Positions 9,001 through 15,190 of a DNA stretch of 64,000 nt are shown piece by piece (position 1 is the stretch's first letter; every line of letters begins with the position of its first letter). The notes beneath the pieces are model-generated. The model did no database searches. It had not been told where the DNA came from and saw only the letters and a program-made list of their open reading frames with translations. This stretch comes from Reinekea marina (GTDB taxonomy: Bacteria; Pseudomonadota; Gammaproteobacteria; Pseudomonadales; Natronospirillaceae), in contig NZ_JAUFQI010000001.1 in the NCBI RefSeq assembly GCF_030409715.1, positions 1,859,001-1,923,000 on the forward strand, in the 5' to 3' direction. The position numbers were made by a program, and so were the translations under genes.

Positions 9001-9154
9001 AGACAAAACCACCGAAGAGCTTACCGATATTAAAGGCGTAAACCTAGATGAAGAAGCCGCAAGATTAATAGAGTTTCAAGCCGCCTATAACGCTAATGCG
9101 AAAGTAATTTCGATAGCGCAGGAATTGTTTGATTCATTGTTAGCGGCGTTTTAG
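6092..9154 (+). CDS. flgK: Hook-filament junction protein FlgK (HAP1), enlarged
   Basis: FlgK joins the hook to the filament and is exported by the flagellar apparatus. The N-terminal axial domain is canonical (NISNANTPGYSRQEV near residue 28). The C-terminal helix is also canonical (GVNLDEEAARLIEFQAAYNANAKVI, ending SLLAAF). At 1020 residues it is nearly twice the usual 550-650. The extra length lies in the middle (roughly residues 330-920), where the surface-exposed D2/D3 region is found. No frameshift is apparent. It is coupled to flgJ and followed by a repeat-filled spacer before flgL. Confidence 0.95.
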   Translation: MSILGTAITGLKAHQEALKTTGHNISNANTPGYSRQEVVMSSATPLYRGFGYVGQGVNVDTVRRIENQFLQGQLNSDTSAFNHLQTYREQIEQVDRILADDRTGLQPQLDRYFAALQGAADNPAYVPSRDVVLGEAQGLVDRFETISRYLADQESVVNSQIEAAVAQVNAIANGIAQLNEKIVTAQGSATSAPPNDLYDKREELVRQLAEFVDIDVIDVGATVNIAIGNGNPLVMKYEAAKLEAAPGLQDPFRVGIKFVSKVENVEITDSLNKGSIAGFLDFREEGLSTAINSLGRLAVAFTQETNKTHKLGVDLEGRFGNDFFQDLNDPSLTTRRVFAFGDNALPNDNLFNVYFKDSEQLTTSDYTFHVPGPENSRYEITRNDTGEVIKEGGLSNEYPQSFEFDGLELVLEAGTFSEGDSFTIAPLRDVAQQMELLIRQPSELALAYPIKANTSLSNQGSGLINQGAMLSRDSNAFAVDGKLSPPLLVQFESENRYSVLDNSDPGNPRPLRPPMENLMFVPGAVNTIFTDDPGQTMVNSWRARLPYQPTIGYGGPSTASLNNGINPERFTFYQTDPVTGKETALPTISTPGSASAKDIVQELNLVEGVEARAYTEVQLANFTNSGTPYDPDNPFEIWVNGKEITQTLTSLNQTTYMEGYPEEVPEEMGPNFLADRINHHYELQQMGIRAKSDGETLTIIDESGNDILVEMRGDKPQPVITGAPILPPGIPANVNAYIDPGDTFMLSTGEQWSVDVVQGDTQGKISNLTGYDFSSDGPYEFKMYLPDGRTGYVELTGNHETGEDVKAELAAKIQAQLDSPGYVKAEIDERGNLSYQIFMSVEGTGNNDVSRVNVGGQVDITMADGIRLKTDPTVGGIFNGTPEAKSTYMGFQFEISGRPVAGDEFAIGWNENGVSDNRNALDLVAIETTDTVNVEDGGMTLTESYSQTVEQIGTLTSQAQIRSDSAKAVLDKTTEELTDIKGVNLDEEAARLIEFQAAYNANAKVISIAQELFDSLLAAF

Positions 9155-9168
9155 GTGGGGCGGTTTTG

Positions 9169-9426
9169 GGTTTTAGGCTGCGGGCTACGGGTTAAGAGAT
9201 TAAAGGCCTAAGTGCGTTGGCCGAATAGTATTTGTAGGAGCGTACGAAACGCAGTGGAGACGCGAAAAGGGTGGCAACAAAGGTTCGCGTCTCCGCAAGC
9301 TCCGAGCGCTCCTACAAGAATGTTTAATGTAATGTATCAATTTGAAAAAATTGTTTTTTGCGTAAGGGCAACCATCGCGGTTTTAAATCATTCAAACCCG
9401 CAGCTCGAAGCCCGCAGCTTAAAACC
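9169..9426. repeat. GCTGCGG-type inverted arms enclosing a REPIN-like element
   Basis: The left arm (9169-9191) starts GGTTTTAGGCTGCGGGCT. The right arm (9397-9426) is an inverted, slightly degenerate copy ending GCAGCTTAAAACC. The REPIN-like copy at 9233-9316 lies between them. This repeats the nested order seen in the flgE-flgF spacer. Confidence 0.75.
9233..9316. repeat. REPIN-like palindromic element, copy 3
   Basis: It begins TGTAGGAGCGTACGAAACGC and ends GAGCGCTCCTACA. The inner flanks GGAGACGCGAA and TTCGCGTCTCC are perfectly inverted. It is the best-conserved palindrome of the three full copies. Confidence 0.82.
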
Positions 9427-9452
9427 AATCAAAACCATAAGGGTGACATAAA

Positions 9453-10709
9453 ATGGCCGATAGAGTTTCCAGTTACTGGATCTACCAACGCCCTGTAAAC
9501 GATATGATGACGCTGCAAGCGAATTTGAATCGTACACAGGAGCAGTTGAGCACAGGCAAAAAACTTTTATCGCCGTCGGATGATCCAGTTGGTGCTGCCC
9601 GTGTACTGCAACTCGATCAAGAAATAGCGTTGCTTAATCAGTACGAACGTAACATTACCCTGCTCGATTCTCGTTTAGAAGCCGAAGAAAGTGTGTTAAA
9701 CGGCATTACCAGCACCATTCAACGCGTGCGCGAGCTAACGGTGCAAGCCGGTAACGCTGCTGTTTACAGTACCTCTGAACGTATCGCCATTGGCGAAGAA
9801 ATTAGTCAACGCGTCAAAGAGATGTACGATCTCATGAATAGTAAAGATGGCGGTGGCGAATACATTTTCTCTGGCTTTGCGGGTGATCAACAGCCGTTTG
9901 TGAAAAACCCTGGGGGCGGATACAGCTATCAGGGCGATGAAGGCGTTCGGTTCTTACAAATCAGCCGCTCTATTACCATAGCATCGAGCGACAGCGGTAA
10001 AGACGCTTTTTTAGACGTCGATGCCAATGTGCCTTCTTTTTTTACGTCGGCCAGTTCTGAAAACCGAGGCAACCCGCCCGCTGTTATTTCTGCCGGTATC
10101 ACCGTAGATCAAGAAGCATTAAACGACTTCTTCCCAGAAAACGCGGTCATTACTTTTAACAATGAACTCGACGTAGATCCACCCGGCCCTAATTACACCA
10201 TTCGGCAAAAATCGGATGGTCGGCCAGTCGATACTTTCGAAAACGTCCCCTATACACCTGGTGCGGCCATTCAATTTAAAGGTATGAATGTCAATGTAAC
10301 TGGAAAGCCTTACCCTGGTGATAAATTCGTAATTGAAACATCACCGAAACAAGGCTTGTTAGTCACCACTGAAAAATTAGAATACGCACTGAATAACTTC
10401 AGCGATGCACCAGAATTCAGTGATGCCTATGACGAGGCCATATTCAATACACTCGAAAACTTAGACGCCGCCTTAGAAAAAGTAGCGCTTGTGCGCGCAA
10501 GAATTGGTTCAAGGCTGAATACCACCGAAACCACCATGAACCAGCACGCCGATAACAAATTGGCCGCACAAGATATTCGTTCAAGCATTCGAGATTTAGA
10601 TTACGCAGAAGCCATCAGCCGACTACAGCTGGAAGAATTTGTATTACAAGCCTCACAACAAACCTTCGCCAAAGTCACCTCGCAGAGTTTGTTTGACTTC
10701 ATCCGCTAA
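9453..10709 (+). CDS. flgL: Hook-filament junction protein FlgL (HAP3)
   Basis: FlgL (418 residues) forms the second junction layer between FlgK and flagellin. It has flagellin-like ends. Near the N-terminus are LNRTQEQLSTGKKLLSPSDD and ARVLQLDQEIALL. The C-terminal helices include VRARIGSRLNTTETT and ISRLQLEEFVLQASQQTF, ending SLFDFIR. The length is at the upper end of the usual range but not extreme. An AGGGTGA ribosome site precedes the ATG. Two compact hairpins with GAA loops sit at its 3' end. Confidence 0.93.
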   Translation: MADRVSSYWIYQRPVNDMMTLQANLNRTQEQLSTGKKLLSPSDDPVGAARVLQLDQEIALLNQYERNITLLDSRLEAEESVLNGITSTIQRVRELTVQAGNAAVYSTSERIAIGEEISQRVKEMYDLMNSKDGGGEYIFSGFAGDQQPFVKNPGGGYSYQGDEGVRFLQISRSITIASSDSGKDAFLDVDANVPSFFTSASSENRGNPPAVISAGITVDQEALNDFFPENAVITFNNELDVDPPGPNYTIRQKSDGRPVDTFENVPYTPGAAIQFKGMNVNVTGKPYPGDKFVIETSPKQGLLVTTEKLEYALNNFSDAPEFSDAYDEAIFNTLENLDAALEKVALVRARIGSRLNTTETTMNQHADNKLAAQDIRSSIRDLDYAEAISRLQLEEFVLQASQQTFAKVTSQSLFDFIR

Positions 10710-10747
10710 CCGAAGGTTAGTGGATAGAACTTTTGCCCGAAGGGCAA
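10706..10747 (+). other. Two tandem GAA-loop hairpins at the flgL stop
   Basis: CTAACC-GAA-GGTTAG (10706-10720) overlaps the flgL stop codon, and TTGCCC-GAA-GGGCAA (10733-10747) follows. Both are perfect 6-bp stems with the same loop. Neither has a proper T run, so they may stabilise the mRNA end rather than terminate transcription. Confidence 0.5.
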
Positions 10748-10753
10748 CAGCTG

Positions 10754-10837
10754 GCTGCAAGCTGCAAGTAAGGTCAAATCCCCAATACCTTGCTATACTT
10801 TGTCTCAATAACTTTTTACTTACTTGCAGCTTGCAGC
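10754..10837. repeat. Perfect 19-bp inverted repeat of GCTGCAA heptamers
   Basis: The arms at 10754-10772 and 10819-10837 are exact reverse complements built from two heptamers and a TAAG end. They are separated by 46 bp of unrelated sequence. This is the cleanest member of the heptamer-arm family in the window and serves as its reference form. Confidence 0.9.
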
Positions 10838-10867
10838 TATATACTTGCAGCTCAAAACGAGGTTCCA

Positions 10868-11161
10868 ATGCCCACCCTCAAACAACTCGACACCGCCTTT
10901 AACGACCTTTGGCTCAACACCGAACAACTTCCAACATTATTAGATAAATGGCAAGAAATGGTCAGTGAACACCTTTCAACCCTGGGCGACAATAAAGAAG
11001 ATTTAGACGCTTTCGAAGAACGCATGATTTTTTGGCACGCCGTACTAGAAGAAAACCGCAGCCTAATCCAAGCCCATCAAGCCACTTTGAAAGAAACCAT
11101 CAAAACGGGAGAGCCAAGCCCTAAGAAAGATGAGCAGACGCGGGCTTATAGGAAGAATTAG
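10868..11161 (+). CDS. Small charged protein of unknown function between flgL and fliC
   Basis: This is a 97-residue acidic, helix-rich protein with no signal peptide or membrane segment. Conserved-looking features are an N-terminal LKQLDTAFNDLWL and a central AFEERMIFWHAVLEENRSLIQ. The start is set at the ATG at 10868, preceded by GAGG. An upstream in-frame extension would run through repeat DNA and is not credible. I do not recognise a family. Its size, helical character and position suggest, by inference only, a flagellar chaperone or assembly factor of the FlgN/FliT kind. It is flanked by repeats on both sides. Confidence 0.6.
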   Translation: MPTLKQLDTAFNDLWLNTEQLPTLLDKWQEMVSEHLSTLGDNKEDLDAFEERMIFWHAVLEENRSLIQAHQATLKETIKTGEPSPKKDEQTRAYRKN

Positions 11162-11165
11162 AGAA

Positions 11166-11430
11166 AGCTGGAAGTTTTGAGCTGCAAGCTGCAAGTAAGT
11201 TCAAAAACCAATATACCCTGCTTCGTAACTCTTTTTGTAGGATTCTTCGGAATGCAGTGGAGAGGCGACAAGAGAGAAGATAGCTGCAAGTTTTGAGCTG
11301 CAAGCTGCGAGTAAGTTCGAAAACCAAAAAAACCTGCTTCGTAACTCTTTTTGTAGGAGTCATCGGAATGCAGTGGAGAGGCGACAAGAGAGAAGATAGC
11401 TGCAAGTTTTAAGCTGCAAGAAAAGTTTAA
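11166..11430. repeat. 116-bp tandem duplication with partial third copy
   Basis: Unit 1 (11166-11281) and unit 2 (11282-11397) are nearly identical, and a truncated third copy starts at 11398. Each unit contains a heptamer arm (GAGCTGCAAGCTGC), the sequence CTGCTTCGTAACTCTTTTTG, and a left half-REPIN starting TGTAGGA and ending GGCGAC. The right half of the REPIN is missing in both. Confidence 0.9.
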
Positions 11431-11634
11431 AGGAGGTTTTAGCAGCAAGTTGCAAGAAAAAGGAGTAAAACAAACCCAATTCAAAGGCTTACACTTAAAC
11501 CATTACATCTAACCCGCTGTTTGCCTTTTTACCTTTCACGAAGCATAAAACCCGTACCCACTCAAAATCCTTGACCCAACTTGCAGCTGTTTTTTTATAG
11601 TAATAAAAAACAACCCGATTATTCCAAAAAACTA

Positions 11635-11662
11635 TAAAAGATTCTCAAAACTCGGCCGCTAT
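11635..11662 (+). promoter_or_regulatory. Probable sigma-28 promoter of fliC
   Basis: TAAAAGAT, a 12-nt gap, then GCCGCTAT approximates the FliA consensus TAAAGTTT-N11-GCCGATAA. The gap is one base long and the match is partial. Its place about 75 bp before fliC supports it. Confidence 0.5.
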
Positions 11663-11738
11663 AGTAATTGTGAATGAGCAACGTCGCTAAACCATGTCGC
11701 AATAGGGCGGTACGGAAGAAAGCGAAGGAGAATTACTT

Positions 11739-13952
11739 ATGCCTCAAATTATTAATACTAACATCGCTTCGTTAACGGCTCAGCGTAACTTAAACAGTTC
11801 GCAGAGCGCTAACTCTACTGCCTTAGAGCGTTTGTCATCTGGTCTTCGTATTAACAGTGCGAAAGACGATGCGGCGGGCTTGGCAATTTCTACTAACTTC
11901 GAGTCTCAAGTTAAAGGCTTGAACGTCGCTATCCGTAACGCGGGTGACGGTATCTCTTTAGCGCAAACTGCTGAAGGTGCCCTAGGCGCAATGACTGAAA
12001 ACCTACAGCGTATTCGTGAGCTAGCGGTTCAGTCTTCTAACGCAACTAACTCAGACGATGACCGAGTTAAGCTACAAGCGGAAGTTAAGCAGTTGATGGC
12101 GGAAGTCACACGTACTGCCGATGAAACAAACTTCAACGGCCGTAACCTACTAGACGGTTCTTTCGAAGGTACCTTCCAGATTGGTGCGGATGCGGGTCAA
12201 ACCGTTGATGTGAAAATTTCAGAATTGACTGCAGAGAAGTTGGGTACCAGTTCTCAAGCGGGTGTGAGTTCTTATTCCACAGGTACTGCGATTGGTAACG
12301 GTGACTTAGTAATCAATGGCGAAACGATTCGTGCTTCGGTAGCTGGTGATGATCAGTTGTCTTTCGGAACTAAACGTTCGGCTAGTGCTATTGCAAAGGC
12401 AGCAGCAATTAATGAATCTAGTGATCAAACTAATGTTGTAGCTACCGCAAATGAAAACGTAATGTCAGGTAGTCAAATGGTTGCTGGTACTACTGCTACT
12501 GCTACAGCTGCTTCAGCAATCGTACTGAATGGTGTATCCATTTCACTCGAAGGTACAGCAAATGCCACTGAAGCAGACTTAGCCGCCACACGAGGCTCGG
12601 TTATTGAATCAATTAACGCTCAATCAGGAAAGACCGGCGTTATAGCAAGTGATGGTGGGAATAATGGTGGCGTTACATTAACCGCAGAAGATGGGCGAAA
12701 TATTACCATTACATCAACAGTAAACGATCTGGCTGCGTTTGGGTTGAAAGATAGTGATACAACGGCTGCTAGTGCAGAGGAGTCTTTTGCCTCGGTAACT
12801 CTTACAGCACAAGACTCTCAAACCAATATTGTCATAGACGGAGGAAATGGTACCGGAAATGGAGATATTTCAAACACCGGTTTTGCTGCCGGTGAGTACG
12901 GTGGTCAAATTAGTTCGACAACAACACAAGAAAGTAGTCAAGCATGGGATACAGATGCTGCTACTACCTTGGCGGCATCAACGACCAAGGCGTTACAGGA
13001 TGGTGATTTAGTAATAAATAATGTTGCCATAAGAGCCTCTTCGAGCCTTGACGATACCTCATCCTATGCTGATGCAGCTAATGCTGCCAGTTCATATACT
13101 GCTGCATCAGGTATTGCTATCGCTGCAGCGATTAATGACTCCACAGATCAAACTGGCGTTACTGCTACAGTAAATGCAACAACATACACTGGTGTAACAA
13201 CCGGTGCTGCGACCACTGGTGGTACTGCAGGTGATACTCTAGACTTAAGACTAAATGGAGTATCAATTACATTGACTGAAACAGGTGATTACGAAAAGAA
13301 TAAAGCGAATGCAATCACTGCAATTAATGAAAAGTCTGGTCAGACGGGAGTTGTGGCAGAAGATAACGGTAAGTCACTAACTTTAACGGCCGCTGATGGT
13401 CGTAACATAACAATGTTTGCTGTTACGCCTGCTGCAAATGCTGGTGATGAAAACGAATTTGGTCTCGAAGGAGTTGCATCTGGAGTTGTGGCAAACGTCG
13501 CGCAAACTTCTACCTACTACTCTACTGTATCGCTATCATCCGCTAGCGCGTTCGAAGTGAGTGTTGGGTCAAATGGTATTGCTGGATTGACAGACTCTGG
13601 ATTCCAAGCAGGTTCATTTGGTGGCGGTGAAGATGGTCAGTACTTAGCTGACGTCGATATCTCTACTTTTGAAGGTGCGCAGTCTGCTATAACCGCAATT
13701 GATAATGCTTTAAGCACCGTTGCTAGCCAACGTGCAGAACTCGGTGCATTGCAAAACCGATTCGAGTCTACCAGCTCAAACCTTCAGATTACGTCTGAAA
13801 ACTTGTCAGCGGCAAACTCTCGAATCCGTGATGCGGACTTCGCGGCCGAAACAGCCGAACTGTCTCGTACCCAGGTACTACAGCAGGCCGGTATTTCGAT
13901 CTTAGCTCAGGCTAACCAGCGTCCACAGCAGGTATTATCACTACTCGGTTAA
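11739..13952 (+). CDS. fliC: Flagellin FliC, enlarged with duplicated central module
   Basis: This is the major filament subunit. The N-terminal D0/D1 domain is canonical (INTNIASLTAQRNLNSSQ, then LERLSSGLRINSAKDDAAGLAI). The C-terminal helix is also canonical (AELSRTQVLQQAGISILAQANQ, ending VLSLLG). At 737 residues it is much longer than the usual 280-500. The extra length is a surface region holding two similar modules at about residues 180-390 and 410-620. Each has GDLVIN, IRAS, AAAIN-S-DQT, LNGVSI, AIN-KSGQTGV-A and LTA-DGRNIT motifs. The ribosome site AAGGAG is strong. flaG follows 105 bp downstream. Confidence 0.96.
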   Translation: MPQIINTNIASLTAQRNLNSSQSANSTALERLSSGLRINSAKDDAAGLAISTNFESQVKGLNVAIRNAGDGISLAQTAEGALGAMTENLQRIRELAVQSSNATNSDDDRVKLQAEVKQLMAEVTRTADETNFNGRNLLDGSFEGTFQIGADAGQTVDVKISELTAEKLGTSSQAGVSSYSTGTAIGNGDLVINGETIRASVAGDDQLSFGTKRSASAIAKAAAINESSDQTNVVATANENVMSGSQMVAGTTATATAASAIVLNGVSISLEGTANATEADLAATRGSVIESINAQSGKTGVIASDGGNNGGVTLTAEDGRNITITSTVNDLAAFGLKDSDTTAASAEESFASVTLTAQDSQTNIVIDGGNGTGNGDISNTGFAAGEYGGQISSTTTQESSQAWDTDAATTLAASTTKALQDGDLVINNVAIRASSSLDDTSSYADAANAASSYTAASGIAIAAAINDSTDQTGVTATVNATTYTGVTTGAATTGGTAGDTLDLRLNGVSITLTETGDYEKNKANAITAINEKSGQTGVVAEDNGKSLTLTAADGRNITMFAVTPAANAGDENEFGLEGVASGVVANVAQTSTYYSTVSLSSASAFEVSVGSNGIAGLTDSGFQAGSFGGGEDGQYLADVDISTFEGAQSAITAIDNALSTVASQRAELGALQNRFESTSSNLQITSENLSAANSRIRDADFAAETAELSRTQVLQQAGISILAQANQRPQQVLSLLG

Positions 13953-14057
13953 TAGCGAAACCATTGGGGAGGGTCGCTTAGCGGCCTAACCCAGCGCTAA
14001 AGCTCTTGAATAAAGTAGTTTTAAGAGTAATCGACAGGTGAACGGAGGTGTTAAAGT

Positions 14058-14468
14058 ATGAATGAAATTAGTATGCAGCCATCGCTAAATGCTAAGCCTT
14101 CCGCACCAACGCGCGACACTGGAAAGTCGGGGTTTAATGGAATAAAGCCCACGGTAGAGCAAGCGGAAGCACGCCAGGCCGAGAAAAGTGACTCAGTAAC
14201 TTCATATGCATCACAGCAAAAAGAAGCCGCCGAGAAACCTAAAGAAGAAAGCGTTGAGCAAGCTGTAGCGAAACTTAACGATTATGTTCAAAACACAGAG
14301 CGCAAGCTTGAGTTTCAGCTAGATGAAGATTCTGGCAAAACAGTGATAAGAGTTTACGATAAAGTATCAGATGAGTTGATTCGTCAGATGCCGAATGAAG
14401 AAGCCTTAGAACTGGCTCAACGCTTAAGTCAAGAAGAGCCGCTGATGTTGTTTAGTGCGCAGGTCTGA
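14058..14468 (+). CDS. flaG: FlaG family flagellar protein
   Basis: FlaG (136 residues) is a small protein next to flagellin genes in polarly flagellated bacteria; loss in other species changes filament length. The C-terminal half carries the family pattern, from VAKLNDYVQNTERKLEFQLD through KTVIRVYDKVSDELIRQMPNEEAL to a short end. The N-terminal half is low complexity and charged. A GGAGGTG ribosome site precedes the ATG. A strong terminator directly after the stop ends the unit, so fliD is transcribed separately. Confidence 0.9.
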   Translation: MNEISMQPSLNAKPSAPTRDTGKSGFNGIKPTVEQAEARQAEKSDSVTSYASQQKEAAEKPKEESVEQAVAKLNDYVQNTERKLEFQLDEDSGKTVIRVYDKVSDELIRQMPNEEALELAQRLSQEEPLMLFSAQV

Positions 14469-14470
14469 TA

Positions 14471-14497
14471 AAAAAACCGCCTTTGGCGGTTTTTTTT
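14471..14497 (+). terminator. Rho-independent terminator after flaG
   Basis: The perfect stem AAACCGCC-TTT-GGCGGTTT is followed by a T run. It starts 3 bp after the flaG stop codon. Confidence 0.92.
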
Positions 14498-15065
14498 GTT
14501 TTGGGCTTCGGGCTTCGAGCTTCGGGTTTGAACCTAAAACTTAAAACCTACAAGCTAATTATGTGCTCTCGGTGAGCGATCTTGAAAGGCCTGTTAACAT
14601 TCTTGATATAATATCTAATTGATTGATCCATTTCGTACCTAATTCTTTGTCTAAATAATTTACCTTCTGACCAATCCATATTTGTGTTTTAAGTTCAGCT
14701 GCTGAACTATAGGTAATGTTTAAAAATCGTTTCTTTTCTGAAGCACTCGTTCGGGACATGCCTTCGGCGATATTCGAAGGGATAGACAGGCCGGATCGGG
14801 TTGCTTGGTCTTTAAAGCCCCAGTCCCTTAAATCCTTTAATTCAATGTATAATTCGGCACTCAATTGAGCAGAAGCTTTCCAAACGTCTAGCTTTTCAAA
14901 ATTCATATAATCATCCTTGATTAGTTTTTCAGAATCTAAACGTTACAGGAGTTTTGAAACCTTGAACGTAAACTGAGTCACAGGGTGGGGATAGTTTTGA
15001 GCGGCGGGCTATGGGCTGCGGGTATCAATCTTTAAACCAGAAGCTCGCAGCCCGCAGCCAAAAAC
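14498..15065. repeat. 26-nt inverted repeats bracketing a four-helix-bundle gene
   Basis: The arms at 14498-14523 and 15040-15065 are reverse complements at 23 of 26 positions. They begin GTTTT and contain GGCT-CGGGCT-CGAGCTTC. The only gene between them is the reverse-strand gene at 14559-14906. A third, less similar arm (about 14995-15022) lies beside the right one, so a compact local pair is also possible. The arms belong to the same heptamer family as those in the other spacers. Confidence 0.7.
14559..14906 (-). CDS. Four helix bundle protein (S23 / intervening-sequence protein family)
   Basis: This 115-residue protein matches the four-helix-bundle family first known from 23S rRNA intervening sequences and related to the Avd proteins of diversity-generating retroelements. 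Recognisable pieces are FEKLDVWKASAQLS at the start, the central GFKDQATRSGLSIPSNIAEG and the later FLNITYSSAAELKTQIWIG. The biochemical role of stand-alone members is not established. The start is supported by AAGGATGATTAT before the ATG. It is read against the flagellar genes, sits inside 26-nt inverted repeats, and has no reverse transcriptase nearby, so it looks like an insertion. Confidence 0.88.
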   Translation of the reverse strand: MNFEKLDVWKASAQLSAELYIELKDLRDWGFKDQATRSGLSIPSNIAEGMSRTSASEKKRFLNITYSSAAELKTQIWIGQKVNYLDKELGTKWINQLDIISRMLTGLSRSLTEST

Positions 15066-15081
15066 TGCTCTCCAAAACCCC

Positions 15082-15108
15082 TAAAGTTTTAACCAAATCG
15101 GCCGATAC
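15082..15108 (+). promoter_or_regulatory. Sigma-28 (FliA) promoter of fliD
   Basis: TAAAGTTT, exactly 11 nt, then GCCGATAC matches the FliA consensus at 15 of 16 positions. It lies about 80 bp before the fliD start and past the repeat arms. Confidence 0.85.
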
Positions 15109-15190
15109 AATAATCAACCCATGGTCTATCCTAAAATCATGGTTTGGTTTTTGCATTAAGACACTGTTCAACGTTTAAAGGTTATCGGTT

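Larger units (their letters stand above)
11162..11738. other. Repeat-rich spacer upstream of fliC
   Basis: This 577-bp spacer holds a 116-bp tandem duplication (11166-11397) with a partial third unit to about 11430. An AT-rich stretch follows with the probable fliC promoter near 11635-11662. Short open frames here are repeat DNA read in different frames and are not called as genes. Confidence 0.8.

Noticed and set aside
9212..9451. Forward open frame of 79 codons between flgK and flgL
   Set aside because: It runs through the REPIN-like element and the heptamer arms and has no plausible start signal.
11121..11484. Two overlapping reverse open frames rich in Leu, Ser and Cys
   Set aside because: They are different frames of the 116-bp tandem repeat and share its period; there is no independent coding signal.
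14559..14906. Diversity-generating retroelement accessory gene (avd)
   Set aside because: The protein is of the related four-helix-bundle family, but no reverse transcriptase, template repeat or variable repeat was found nearby.
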